DNA of 64,000 bases from Buxus sempervirens (taxonomy: Eukaryota; Streptophyta; Magnoliopsida; Buxales; Buxaceae). Shown in pieces: positions 23,560-35,706 of the stretch. The stretch lies in the NCBI GenBank assembly GCA_947561395.2, contig OX387183.1, forward strand, positions 57,023,915 to 57,087,914, read 5' to 3'. The position numbers were made by a program, and so were the translations under genes. The notes below the pieces were generated by a model. That model was not told where the DNA came from. It searched no databases and saw nothing but the letters and a program-made list of their open reading frames with translations. Position 1 is the first letter of the stretch; every line of letters begins with the position of its first letter.

Positions 23560-24277
23560 TATCATGACTGATATTTTAGTTTGGAATATTATGGTTATTG
23601 GTTTAATTTGTGTTTTTGTTATTGTGGCTGAACCTGATTTTGAATTTATTTTGTGCTACCTACGTACCCAAGCATTTGGGATCAAGCCACATCGTAGCTC
23701 AAATAATTATGGGGGATTCTGGTTTGTTTTAAAAGATATTTGGTTCAATTAGAACTCTTTTGGTTCAATTTGGAATATTTTGGATTTGATTTGAAATGCT
23801 TTTAAGCACTTGGTTTGATGTTTGAGAACACTTTGTTTTAAAAAAAAAAGGTTTTGGTTCAATTTAGAGAATTTGGGTTTGGTTTTAGGGTACTTTGGTT
23901 CCGCATGGGGACACTTCGGTTGATTTGGAAAGGAAAGGTCCAATTGAGGACACTGTGGACCATTTTTTTAATGACGGAAGAGGGTTCTGGATTTTTTTTT
24001 TCCAGGTTCAAATTCAGCTTGAATGGGCAAAAATAAGCAATCTTGGGTCAAACCAGGCTAATTTTATGGTTCAGGCTGCTTGGACCGGGCTATGCGGGTC
24101 AGCAATGCCTAGGTCAGGTGGAGTGGGCTAGATATGAGTGAGGAGCGTGTGCGCGACCCAGGACATTTGGGCTCGCACGGGCACGACCCAAAGCGGTTTG
24201 CACGTCTGCCCATATTATTTTTTAACCTTATTTTCTTCTTTTTTTGTGAGCTGAGAACTTCGGGCCGAGTATTGCTT
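23560..24277 (+). repeat. Degenerate retroelement-derived non-coding segment
   Basis: It resembles the left part of the 51.4-53.1 kb LTR-like region. It has the GGCTGAACCTG word, then the CTACGTACCC...GGGATCAAGCC...CGTAG hairpin motif (23655-23700), many GGTTCAATTTGG/TTTGG words, and a GC-rich patch with GGGCTCGCACGGGC near 24167. It is probably an old LTR or UTR fragment of a related element. No coding potential is seen. Confidence 0.55.
23655..23700 (+). repeat. CTACGTA hairpin motif, copy 1
   Basis: The sequence reads CTACCTACGTACCC, then TTTGGGATCAAGCC, then CGTAG. CTACG pairs with CGTAG and CCC with GGG. Other copies lie at about 51651-51695 and 58688-58732. Confidence 0.75.
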
Positions 24278-25644
24278 CGCCAAAAAATCTTTGTATTCGC
24301 CGAAAAATTGCACTGAGCGCTACCATGGTGCTCCCAAGCGGCCGAAAGTGCTGCCATGGTGCCCAGACGTTGCAAATTTTCTAGAGTAGGGTTTAACAAC
24401 AGATCTTGCCGATCAACAATCTTTGCTAGTTGTCATGGGGTTGATCTCGCCTCCTCCCGTGATAACAGGGAGAGTTCTCTCTTTTTTTTTTCTTCTTGCA
24501 GCAAACACAAATCAAACAATCCTTCTGTTTACACCCTATATGACCAACGAATAAGAAAAGGACACGTGGTGCTTAATTATGTGGCTTATTTAGGCCATGG
24601 CATCAAAGCACGTAGGCCTTGTACAGTTGGTTAGGTCACGTCAGCATGAACACAGAACCAAGAATACTGTTCGAGTCACGCCAATACGACAAAACTACAA
24701 ATATCAGAAGACCGTGTCATCGGCCATTCAAGAATAAACTTTTTTTAAGATCGTGGCCGAACGGTTATCATTCTGGAACGGAAGACTGAAGACGACCAAC
24801 CGCCATGGAGATCGTGCAAGAGTAGGACGTTGAGCAACCGTCAAGGATCGGCTATAAAAGGCATAACTTCGAAGAACTCAGGGACACAATCCACCCAACC
24901 GCAACCGGTTATTATATTATTTTGATCATCCGTGATCTTTTATCCCCTCTACTACAGAAGGATAAACTAGGACCTCTCTCACTGCTTCCAGTCGCAGTGA
25001 CATCTTTGACCCCTCTTTACTCCGATTAACACCAGAATCCTGCCACCGGAGAGTAAGTTGAGGCCGCCCCTAACTCGCAGTTCTGTGTTTACAGAATCCC
25101 GAGCAGCCGGTCTCGAGACTCGCTCTGATCACGCCAGGTGACTTGTGTATTTTCGGGTAAGCAGCAATCCAAGGTGAATCCCCCGAATTGACTTTGCTAG
25201 CAGCCGTCCCCTTCCTCCTGCGCTTATACTCGATTACGGCTATAAGACTAGGACAGGCCGATCCTGCAAGCCCTGTCGGTTTTCTTTTGTACTTTTTGTT
25301 TCCCTTTTGAGGATTATCTGTTGTCGCTTTCAGCTCGTCGGCCGATTTTATAATAAAAGGATTTGTGTGCCATTAGTCGCTTTCGCTTTGAAACACTTAC
25401 AAGAACCCAAATGAAGACCGGACCCCTAGTCTTCATATCATCGCCTGACCCGTTTTATTACAGGTGACTTGCAGTACGACTGGACCGATCCCGGTTCAGA
25501 TTCGGAACAGGTGCCCGGGGTCAGGGTTCAACCCGAAATCATTTGTATCAAACGATACTGGCACGCCCGCGTAGAGACACATCATCACCTTCGACACGTG
25601 TCCACACCGGCCCTTCATTTCCTTTGAAACTCGGAACTGTGCGA
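24278..25644 (+). repeat. Direct repeat R, left copy (interrupted by a 1.09-kb insertion)
   Basis: Homologous in the same orientation to 28039-28386. Shared words in order are CGCCAAAAAA, GCCGAAAAATTG, CTCCCAAGCGGCC, ATGGTGCCCAG, TTTAACAACAGATCTTGCC, TTTGCTAGTTGT, GGAGAGTTCTCT, TTCTTGCAGCA and TTCATTTCCTNTGAAAC. The last words are separated here by the insertion 24526-25611. The pair flanks about 2.4 kb with captured gene fragments. It could be an LTR pair or repeats of another transposon; no termini were found. Confidence 0.72.
24526..25611 (+). mobile_element. 1086-bp LTR-like insertion with CCTTC target duplication
   Basis: Compared with 28039-28386, repeat R is broken here by sequence flanked by CCTTC on both sides (24521-24525 and 25612-25616). 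Removing the insert and one CCTTC restores the alignment. The insert starts TGTTTACACC, has a TATA box (CTATAAAAGG, 24852) and an AATAAA signal (25352), and is GC-richer than its surroundings. It encodes nothing recognisable. That layout (U3, TATA, polyadenylation signal, long U5, 5-bp duplication) suggests a solo LTR. Its right end (ACACCGGC) lacks the usual CA, so a non-LTR origin stays open. Confidence 0.65.
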
Positions 25645-25710
25645 TGAGCTCCCTGAGCCTAGTATCCTTGTATTCCTTGGATATTGTCACAAGTACGTCC
25701 TCAACATTGC

Positions 25711-26060
25711 AAACCCAATCACACTGCTTTCATAATGGATGGAAACTGGAGGTATGCTAAGAAGCATGTTCTAAGGGAAAGTGAAGGTCATAGTGTTGGT
25801 TCCTTGGCTCTCGTGTCCATACTCAAATATAGTTATGAGTTGGGAGTAAAGTATGTAACAGTCTATGCCTTTAGCATTGATAATTTCAAGTAAAAGCCCA
25901 ATGAAATTCAGCACGTGATGAATTTGATGCGGAAAATATTGAGGGTTTGCTCAAGCAAGAAAGCATTGTGAATCTTTATGGAGTTAGGATTTATTTCGTT
26001 GGAGCCTAAAGCCCTAAAGTGATCCCCTCAGAACCACGGACCAAAGGTGAAAAGTAGCTT
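25711..26060 (+). pseudogene. cis-Prenyltransferase (dehydrodolichyl diphosphate synthase) fragment
   Basis: The frame at 25711-25890 reads the start of the family's catalytic domain: HTAFIMDGNWRYAKK, GHSVGSLAL, then YELGVKYVTVYAFSIDNFK. The family makes long-chain cis-polyprenyl diphosphates such as dolichol precursors from isopentenyl diphosphate. An in-frame TAA follows, then KPNEIQHVMNLM in the same frame, and after a frameshift LKQESIVNLYGVRIYFVG. The family's second Arg after MDGN is Trp here. The C-terminal half is missing. No introns interrupt the recognisable part. It is a dead fragment, lying between the two copies of repeat R, next to a fragment of an unrelated gene. Confidence 0.87.
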
Positions 26061-26189
26061 AACGCTGCAAACCGTTAATCCGGGTTTTAAGCGAATTGAT
26101 CTTGTCTTGAAAGGTCTTTGTTTTAGTGCGAGAAGCTAAGAACTCTGGGTGTTATATTTCTTGAATGTGGATGGTGTGGCGAGCTCCAA

Positions 26190-26330
26190 TGGATCCAAGT
26201 ACAAGTGCTTTTGCTATTTGACATGGATGACACTTTGTACCCCATGAGTTCAGGTCTGAAGGGGCTAGGATATGAGATTTACAATGATGAGTTTCATGCA
26301 TATGTTCATTGCCATGCCAAACATTGGAGC
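26190..26330 (+). pseudogene. HAD-superfamily phosphatase (pyrimidine 5'-nucleotidase type) fragment
   Basis: The translation shows LLFDMDDTLYPMSSGL followed by GLGYEIYNDEFHAYVH. The first block is HAD motif I (DxDxT), whose first Asp is the nucleophile. In plant SDT1/pyrimidine 5'-nucleotidase-like proteins these two blocks are separated by some 40 residues, so the fragment carries an internal deletion. A one-base loss just upstream puts the family's preceding SKYKC out of frame. Nothing downstream matches. It lies about 130 bases after the prenyltransferase fragment, same strand. Confidence 0.75.
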
Positions 26331-27885
26331 CACTGTCATCCTTTGGAGACATGGGATAAGTTAAGGCTGCGTAACATGGAATAACTCTCAACACCAAGGC
26401 TATTATCTGTCGTATGGATGAAAATTGTGATAGCCTTGTGGATCACCCTAATATGAGCAATATGGAGAGTTTCTATAGTAAAGGGACTCCTCAAAATAAT
26501 TTTATATTTTCACAAAAATTAAAGTGGACCACAATTCATCTTTTCAAGATATCAGTAAGAAGGTTCCCTCACAACCAAACCTTGTAAACACCAAAACTGG
26601 GATTGGATACCTCCAAAAGTCCTCTTTATTGGTCTACGATTTACTTTTACAATATGGCTGGGTTTACTAAGGAGGCAGCCAAAATATGTCGTGTGCTTGA
26701 ACCCCTTTTCCATTGGAAGCCATTGGTCTCCAGAGAAAGGGCTGGCTTGTTCCTATGCAAGAAATCTCATTGTTCATTCGGAGTGCTAATTAAGGCAAGC
26801 AGTACTGCCCTCTAGATCAGCCACCGTCCAAATTAAAGCTAAGACACACCAACACTATACTTGCTCCCTCTGATGCTAAAGGAACTCCAGAGAAAGCAAA
26901 CCTCTCTAGTGAAGAATTGCTCACATTACCAGACATCAATGATTCTAGAAACCTATTCTTGGCCTCCGGTTTGACTCCTTGGGTTATATTTTTTTTACAA
27001 TATCAATCTCACTTGAACCTGCATGAATCTTTGCAAGGCTACCAAATTTTGGCCTGCTTAATATATTAGCTGTGTCATCCAGCTTTGACATATCAAATCC
27101 AAGTGGTGGCCTTGCTTTTGCACGCAAGTGAGACATGAGAAAGGAGCATCAGATGGTGCAAACTTCCAAGTCTATTCTAACACATCCAACCTCAAATCAT
27201 CCAATAAGATCATTGCTAGAAAAAGGGCCTTGAATTTCACCTCGTGGATCTTTATAATAAAGTGATAAATCCTCTGGTGAAGGACCCTAAAAAAAAAAAA
27301 AAACATCTTGACTTCCTGTTCCCTATCCAACGTATGAGGTTTTGTAGTTTTGAAGACTTACTTGTCACGATATCCAAGAATCCAAGGATAATAGGCTCAG
27401 GAGCTCATCACAAGTTAAGTCATTAAAAAAAATATGAAAAAAAAAAAGACCTTGGTTTTCTATGCAGCCATACTTAGAAATCTCAACTCCAAAACGTAAG
27501 AAATGCTAGTTGCTTCTATTCTAAAACACCAACAAAAAGTCTCAAATCTCTACGATCCTTGTGTCTATATATAGACCCCTAGGGATAGAGTTCTATTTGA
27601 ATTAGAATTTCAAATTCAGAAAAAAATTGAAATTTAAAAATAATAATAAGCAGATATAAGTTGGTCTCATTTAAAAAGGTGTTTCGGTCATTGTAGGTAC
27701 AATTGCGCACCTCCAATCACCGAGGGGCACTGTTGGACCCCACTTTTCAAATAAAAGAAAATAAAATAATAATAAAACAATGTTTTTATAAAAAAGAAAA
27801 TGGGAAGTCTTGAAACATGGAGGTGGGGGCGTTGGTTTTTGTAACCTCTTTAGTGGGGCATAACCACCCCACGCCCAATCCTCTA
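26331..27885. other. Non-coding, inside the repeat-R-flanked block
   Basis: No recognised gene. AT-rich with short poly-A runs (near 27290 and 27438). A GGCACTGTTGGACCCCAC word at 27725 resembles an LTR start, and a CTCTATAAAA word lies near 27881, but I could not pair either with a second terminus. Confidence 0.45.
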
Positions 27886-28622
27886 TAAAAAGATCAAATT
27901 ATAAAGAAAAAGAGAAAAGATCGAACAGAAGATTAAAGAGGATACTGAAGGAGATATTCAAGGAAGAGAAAGATTTGCTCGTGTGTGTTGGACCAGCGCT
28001 TGAGCGCGGCCCAGAACTCCTCTGCCGCCCTTTTTTTTGCCAAAAAACTATTTACAGAAACCCATCTTTGACGGAAAATCTCTGTATTTGCCGAAAAATT
28101 GTGCGGAGCGCAGCCATGGGCCATGGCGCCTCAAGCGCTCCCAAGCGGCCCAACATGTCGGGAAATTTCACCCAAGCGTTGCTATGGTGCCCAGGCATTG
28201 CAAATTTTTTGGAGTGGGATTTAACAACAGATCTTGCCAGATCAACAAGCTTTGCTAGTTGTGATGGGAGTTGTTCCCGCCTCCCCGCATGATAATACGG
28301 AGAGTTCTCTATCTTTTTTTTTTCCTTCTTGCAGCAGACAAGAATCAAATGATCATTCATTTCCTCTGAAACCCAGAACTGTGCGACTGGGACCCTCAAC
28401 AAATGGAGGTTTATCTTATTTCTTATTTCCCAGACACTTTTGACGTAAAGATTAGAAGAGATGTACTTTAAGAGATAAATCAGAAGATCTTTTACTCTAT
28501 CTTACTTACCAAAAATCTTATTATCTTCATATCTTTCTCTTCCTCGAATATCTCTTTTAGTATCCTCTTCGATCTTTCTATCCGATCTCTTTCTTTTTTC
28601 CTTCTAATTTGATCTTTTTTTT
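27886..28622. repeat. Inverted repeat with ~95-bp arms around repeat R
   Basis: The left arm 27886-27977 contains AAAAAGATCAAATT, AAAGATCGAACAGAAGA, AAGAGGATACTGA, AGAGATATTC-type and GGAAGAGAAAGAT words. The right arm 28529-28622 has the same series in reverse complement, at about 80% identity by eye. The roughly 550-bp loop contains repeat R. Confidence 0.75.
28039..28386 (+). repeat. Direct repeat R, right copy (uninterrupted)
   Basis: See the left copy at 24278-25644. This copy has about 30 extra bases after GCCAAAAAAC and about 35 extra around GTCGGGAAATTTCACC. It serves as the empty-site reference for the 24526-25611 insertion. Confidence 0.72.
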
Positions 28623-28834
28623 TCATATCCATTAGATCTGTTTATCGTCACAAATAAGATCTGTTTTCTGGTTAGGAGATCAGCTTCATTATCCAAGACT
28701 GTTATAATCTCTTCTTGCTTGGGCTTTTCTCAAAAACCATTCCTATTACTTACTTGGGTGCCCCGCTACACATTGGGTGTCTTAGAGTTTCTTATTTCAA
28801 TTCTCTTGCTTGAAAGTTCAAAAAAAAAATTTGC

Positions 28835-30803
28835 TAGTTGAAAAGGTTGTTAGCTTCTCAAGGGGCCAAATTAATTCTTCTTAGACATGTGTTATATGGC
28901 ATGCCTCTATACATAATGTCTACTATGCATACCCCCTTTATCCATTTTATCTCGTTTGGATCGTACATGTCTTAACTTTTTCTGGGGAGAATTTGAAGGC
29001 ATTCAAAAGAGAAAATAAATTAGTTGGGATTGCATATGTAGGCCTTTTCGTGAGGGCATTTTAGGCATTAACTTGATCAAATCCTTTCAAGCTATTGTCT
29101 CAAACAAGCATGGAGAATCACTTTAAACAACTTTTTTGGGCCTTTTTTATGCGCAGCAAGTATGTTAAAGAGAAGTATATATTTCAAATTCTTCCATCTA
29201 AAGTTGGAACCAAACTTTGGTAATACCAAACTTCTTCCAAATTATAAAGTCTCATTCTCCTTGGAAAATAGGAGCTGGAGAGGTAAACTTTAAATGGGAT
29301 CCGTGATTGCCTGAGGTTGTTTTACCAAATGCTACCCCAGATAATCTCTCAATTAAGCAAGGTTTCCATCACTGTTTTTACTTTCTCCCCCAAGCTTTAG
29401 CTTATCAAGTTAATCTTATCATCTCAAAATCAGGCCTTTCTTTATCCAGTGGTGAGGACAAGTTGATATGGAATCCGACTTCATCAGGCCTTTTCTCTTT
29501 AAAATTTGCATGAGGTTTGAACTCCTCAATCTTCTTCAAATAGGTTATGGCTTCATATTTGGCACAGATGTATTAGAAAGAAAATCTCTATATTTTTATG
29601 GAAATTACTGCATAAGGGCATCCTTGCAGGCACCTTACTTCAGGGTATTGGGATTCCATTTGTGTCTATTTGCTGTTGTTCTTTTGACGTGGTAGAATCT
29701 ATCGATCACTTTTTTATTAATGGGGAGCTAACTTCTTTGCTTTGGTAGGAATTCAGCTACCTTATGAATATGAATTGCTTTGATTCAAAAATGTTGGGTT
29801 GAATTAAAATCTTGATTTCTCCGTTCATCTCCAAGATCTGAAAATTGTTTCCTTCTCAACACCATTCCCTGTTTCATTGTTTGGGAAGTTTGGCTGGAGC
29901 TAAACTGTTAACAACCATTGCACCTAAAAGCTTAAGCTGATAAGTGAAGGTGCAACAATGTATATCAAAGGGCCCAAACACAATATTTCAACATAAACAA
30001 GCGTCGCTCCGATAACTCTTGGTCTAATTCAGACTTCATTTTTTAGAAAATTACTATGAGACTCAAGGATTCTCTACATATATTCTCTCCCAAACGCTCC
30101 TCCTCACCTTCGGAAGAAACTTCTTTATGAGCTTCGGGCTTATCTCCTTTTTGCCTAAATCCTCATCCTTTCTCAATCAAATGGTGAAAGCCCCCAACCG
30201 GTTTTTTGAACTCAACATCAACGGATCTTCTATTAACAACCCGGGTGTGGGATGGGAGGTGGTGGTGGAATTGTTAGAGATTCTTTGGGTGACTTGGTTA
30301 TTGCCTTTTCCTTTTTTTTTTTTTTTTTGGACTTTGTTCCAATAATGAAGCAGAAATTAAGGCACTTCATCATGGTCTCCAAAAATGCATGTCCTTGAAT
30401 CTCATGGATCTCATGGTTAAAAAAGATTCCAGTAATCTTGCTAACTGGATAAATGGCTCTTCCTCTCTGCCTTGGCATCTCCTTTATTGGTTGTCTCAAA
30501 TCAAACAACTCTTACCACTTTGCTGTCATAGTATTTCTGATGTGTATCGGGAAGCTAATATTGTAGTTAACATCCTTACAAAAATAGGAGCTCAAGGTTC
30601 TGTTCAAACTTTCTATGCAGCATCAAACCTCGCCGTGCAGCTCTTGGATCATTTTGCTTGGATAAATTGGTTCTCCCACTTATTCGGTTTTATGAATAAC
30701 TCTATCCCAGATTTAGATCCCTCTTTCCTGTAATCCTCTTTCTTCTATCAATCGCAAGGTCGAGGTTTTGCATCAATCCCCCTCCCACTACAGAAAAAGA
30801 AAA
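28835..30803 (+). pseudogene. Decayed LINE (non-LTR retrotransposon) ORF2 3' part
   Basis: Broken frames give the C-terminal part of a plant L1-type ORF2. Near 28855-29170 is the post-RT region (SQGAK, LYGMPLY, STMHTPF, QAWRITLNNFF). The zinc-binding RT domain follows (GEDKLIWNPTSSGLFSL at about 29450-29505, then ISIFLWKLLHKGILAG near 29580). From 30190 a plant LINE RNase H appears (NRFFELNINGSS, CSNNEAEIKALHHGL, WINGSSSLPWHLL, VYREANIVVN). Stops and shifts are numerous, and a poly-T run near 30309-30326 interrupts RNase H. An A-rich tract at 30789-30803 may be the remnant of the 3' tail. The 5' part, with endonuclease and the RT core, is not visible, consistent with 5' truncation. Confidence 0.83.
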
Positions 30804-33800
30804 AAGACTTGCTGATTGAATACCTGGTCCATCCATTCGAGGGAAGTCCCTGATTTCCATGTTCTTGCGACCACAATCTCATAACAGTCAATGGTAAGAT
30901 TAGTATCTTAAAATACCAATTACCATTATCTTGGAGGAATATATGCTCTCATCCAAGCAATCTACAATAATCTTCTCACTGACTCAATCTCTTTATCCAA
31001 AATCTCAATACTATTGCTAATAAGTTCAAAAATTCCAAATGGATTCATTGGAATGATCAGGACAAGTGGAAGTCTCATCTCGTTAAATAGGTGAAATGTA
31101 GAGAGAGAGAGAGGAAAAGTGGGGCTCAAATTAGGAAACGCCCAAGATAGAAACATGGATTTCTAGGTAAATGGTTATTGAGATGCAAAATTGAAAAGAA
31201 GAACCATCATTTCTCAGTCATCATAAAAAATTATGGCAAATATCAAAACAAATCCTTGAATAAATCCCAAGACATATTTTAGGACATCTCTCATTTCCTT
31301 TTCTGTCCAGTTTTGGGGTGATATAGGCACCAGAGAGTCAACTTTCAGTACCATCCGTGATGGAGTAAGCCTACCCTTCTCTTCTCGCCGTGATACATGG
31401 AAACAATTTCTTAGCTCTTTGATATCACCTGTAATTATTTCATTAGCTTCAGTGCTCTTGATGCCATTGTTTAGGTTCCCAAACTTTGTCTTGATTAACA
31501 ATTTCAAATACTTCAGCACTCTTAACACCAATGTTTAGATTCCCAACCTGGAGGATGTCTTCTCCCTATGATCCCTATAACTTTGCACAGAATACTCTCC
31601 TTCACAGCATTGACACCTGTGACAATCTCCACAAGAGATGGAAATGCTAAACTATATGTCCTCAAGCTTTTATTTTGTGAATAGCTCATGGGCAATCAAT
31701 TGATCACTTGTTCCTCTACTATCAGGTTGCCGGAAAGATTTGAACCATATTTATTATTTCCACTGATGGGCACATCGGCTATGTACACTAAAGGTATGTT
31801 TATTGAGTCCCTCATCAAATTCCCTTCTCATATATATACAAATCAAACCTATGGAAACAATCCCAGAATTTTTTTTCTGCTCTTAAGTAAACAAATTTAT
31901 ATTTCATAAATGGCAGTGGTTTAAGACAACACCTTCATTTTGGAGGAACAAGGGGTTTACAGATCTGGTAAGAGGGTGAAGAGCAATAATATCATCCATA
32001 TCTCTACAGGAACAGGTGAAAAAATAATTAACATGAGTCTATCATTGGGGTTGAGGTACAACACAAGAATCCAAGAAAGATATATGCATTAAAAATTCTT
32101 CTAATTCCAACAAAGAATAGATCATCTAGATAAGCTGGTTTGAGATTACACATAGATTCTATACCAATTCCCAAATGGTATAAGGACCAAGATAATACAT
32201 TCGCAATGATTAACATTCTAAACAATCAAGGAATATCTAACTACCAAAGACGAGTCACCCTATCAAAGGTCAAACCAAACGAAAATAGAGGTACCCATGA
32301 CCGAAAGATAATTCATTAGGGGATAGAAGAGATACAAAAGAGAACATACCGCTTGAAGGGCTATCAGTGTGTAGCTTTGCACTAGAGCTGACATCCGATC
32401 CGTTAAAATATTTACTTGTTATTAAAAACTTTCCACTGCACAAAATGATCAATTCAAGAAAAAAACTCTCCATCTCCTCAATGCTATGCACATCCCTTTT
32501 GGGACAATATAATGAGAACAAATATATTGTAAGTTGGACAAGGCAGTCTGGATGAGGGTGATGCTACCACCAAAAGAGAACAATCCCTTTTCTAAGTACC
32601 AATGTCCTTTCCCTCTTTAAATCACCAGTAATAAAAAGTGATGCCTCTTGGGACCATCTTATTATGGTTGGCCTAAACAACCAAAAGCCATTTTGTTATC
32701 CCACACCTTAGAATCCTTCTGGAAGAGGAAAGAATCCCTCTATTATCATTAAAGCTTGTGATTCAAGTCCCTCTATTAACATAAAATTCTGTCACTCTGC
32801 CTGTCTCTAAATTTTCTTCTAGCCTTGAAATTGAAGGCAATTTTCACTTAAGCAGCATAATGGGCTTCCATAAGTATCTTGCCTTCCTTCACTGATCTAA
32901 AGAGCTACCACTCTCAGTTTGCATGGGAACCTTGTATGGATCAAGGGTAATACTACTTGAATATGTTGACGACACTGCCATCTCTGCAATGATCATTTTT
33001 CAATCTCTGGTAATGCTAGGTATCCAGCAGGTTAAGAAAGCACAACAGCAATACCTAGTTCATAACATCATAAAATATGTCAGATCCAGTAAACTTACTC
33101 AAAAACCAGCAGCATGTCTCAGAAATTAATTTGACACGATCAAAGGCTTTCTTTATGATTAAGTTGCAACCTCCTTTGTGTCCATACCTATTTATTTTAG
33201 AGTTTTACATATTACTATGCTAACATAATGGATATAGCCACATGACTCAACTCCAATTATACAACCTATTCTCAAGCCCTCCATCAAGCTCAACTTTGCA
33301 CACATTTCCTTGAAACATTTCCTTCAAGGTGCACAAGAAATGCCTGCACCTGTTGCCAAAAGCCTTTCTTTGGAATTATACTAAACAACCCAATCTTCCC
33401 AATTGCCAGTCACAGCAATGAGAAGTTCTTTGATTGAATGACACAGAAAGTTGATAAATACAATCTCATTCATGATAACTGGTTATTTGTTGTTCTGCTG
33501 GATTGGGGGAAAGCGAGCATCTCCATCCAACTTTCACTCCATACATGCATAGGCAATCAAGGCAGTTTTAAAGTTTGGCTACAATTCATTAAAACACACT
33601 GTTACTAAGATACAAGTAACCTCATAACCGCCATCAATCTCAAGGAGCACATCATTTTTTACAAGCTTGATATTTTCTGACTTCCAACCAGTGATCAATT
33701 CTGCCTCTCAAAATCCTGCGCTGATTTATCCAATCCAAGTGTTCCATTATAGTATAAGAGATGAATACCACATCTGGATTTGAATTTTCTAACACAGTCT

Positions 33801-35684
33801 CGACCATGCTCCAATAGTGCAACGCATTCAACCACATAATAATCCACGGAATAATTTTCAATTCATAGGAGCCCATCTATATAACCTTCCTAGTTCTTGC
33901 TTCCTTCACTCATTGGGCTACAAAGGCTATTTCAAATTTTCAATCACTCTTCATCTATGTCAACAGGTGAGCCTGCCTCAACACTTGCAACATACATTCC
34001 CATTGTTTACTTTTGAAATCATTGATTAAAAACACCATGAACCCATTTAAGGATATAATTTTACACAATCCAAATTCATAAGTGTCCCCAATCCTCAAAA
34101 CCCTGTAAAAAAGACATTATCACACTTCTGTCACCCCTCATTATTCCAATTCAACTATAGAACCAAATTATTTACCAGTCATATCATCCCTACAGTGCTA
34201 AATATCAATTAGTTTTCAGACAACCTTTTAAGCATCTCTTATGAAAACTGCAAAGCCCTCTTAAGCAAACCAAAAAATCCTCATACTCAAGGCCCCCCTT
34301 CATACAAGCTTCCAATTTCCAATTATCCCCCACCCATATCAACCTAGGAAATCAAAATAGATGAAGAAAAGGAGTGATAGAGATGGAAAAAAGAGAAGGA
34401 AAAAAAAGCAATCAAAGCTACAAGGAGTAGGAAAAAAGATCAAGACTAGATAGGGAATTTTCCATTAAACTATGCGATATTCTTAACTTGTTTCAACACC
34501 TTGGGCACATGCCACAACTATTCTTCTAGGATGTTCAGATAAAAGAGAACTCCCAGAAAATGCATAATTTCGTTTCTATAGACACAAGACATCTTACGAA
34601 ATTTTATTCAGGTTATAAAACAAAATAATAAATCACATTTATTCTATGCCATGCCAGTCTAGTAGCAATACTCTTATCTTCAGGTCAAAATGTGCCATCC
34701 AAGGAATTACCAAAATCAGAACAAGGATAGCCAAGGCAACCAACCTACCACAGCACTTCCAGTTGTATCTTTTCAAATTAAATCTCACCAGTCCACCACA
34801 AGGCTCCATAACTAACTAAAAACATACAACAAAAATTTAAGGGTAAACCAACTACCTCAACCCGCAAAAAATCCTGTTGACAACAAGCCTTACAATCCAG
34901 CCCATAAAACGAGTCTCCTCCCCTAGGAAACAATATCATTGCCCACTTATATACTATCTCACAACCTAAGGGTTCACACCAAAACCAAGCAACAAGACAA
35001 ACATCCAAGATTGCTTTCCTTCCAAACTCAAGATTTTCATCAACGATAGCCACTCCATGCATCCAGTAGTCCACATGCCTTCATTTTCCATCACTTCAGT
35101 CAATCAAGCTAAGAGTCCCAACATCTTCATGCAACTCTAGTTCAAAATCTTGGCATTTAGGGTAAGGTTTGAAACATTTCCATCCCATGGTTTCCCATAC
35201 AAACACAACTAGAATAATGCTTGGCTTCAAGAGCTGATACAACCTCTACATTATTGCATCCCACAAATTGGAGATCGTTGACAATAACATGTTTCTAAGG
35301 AACCAACACTAGCTTTGAACTCAAATCCAATAACGTGTGTTGAGTACCAATCCCTGCTCATAAATTATCTTGCACGAAAGAAGTATATGGAGTTTATTTT
35401 TTTTTCCTAATTTAGAATTGCTTCAAGAATTCTTGGAAAGCTACCTCCTCCATTATTACGTTTTACACAAGCTACTTCCTTTTACCATGAAAAGATTGCA
35501 AAATTTCATTGAAAACTTAATTTTCACGACTTCTGTTCCAACCAGTGTTTTCCGTCATAGTGTGCTACCGAAATTTTGCTAGATGTCCGCCCTCCAAGCG
35601 GCACTTTTGCATGGGACCGATTTGCATTTCTGGCGATTTTTAGCGGCATGTTGAGTGATACGGGACAAATTTTTTTTTTTTGGA

Positions 35685-35706
35685 GGGGGGGGGGGGGGGG
35701 GGGGGG
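35685..35706 (+). repeat. Poly-G tract (22 G) preceded by poly-T
   Basis: T12 (35670-35681), GGA, then 22 consecutive G. It could form a G-quadruplex, and its length may be unreliable in assembly. Confidence 0.85.

Noticed and set aside
24526..25611. Endogenous pararetrovirus promoter region
   Set aside because: TATA and leader-like sequence fit, but there is no viral coding sequence, and the exact 5-bp target duplication fits an LTR-type insertion better.
27731..28386. LTR starting TGTTGGACCCCAC at 27731
   Set aside because: No matching second terminus or target duplication found, and the left copy of repeat R lacks this part.
32923..33129. ORF with EYVDDTAIS, resembling an RT YVDD box
   Set aside because: No other RT motif on either side in any frame; the four residues are probably chance.
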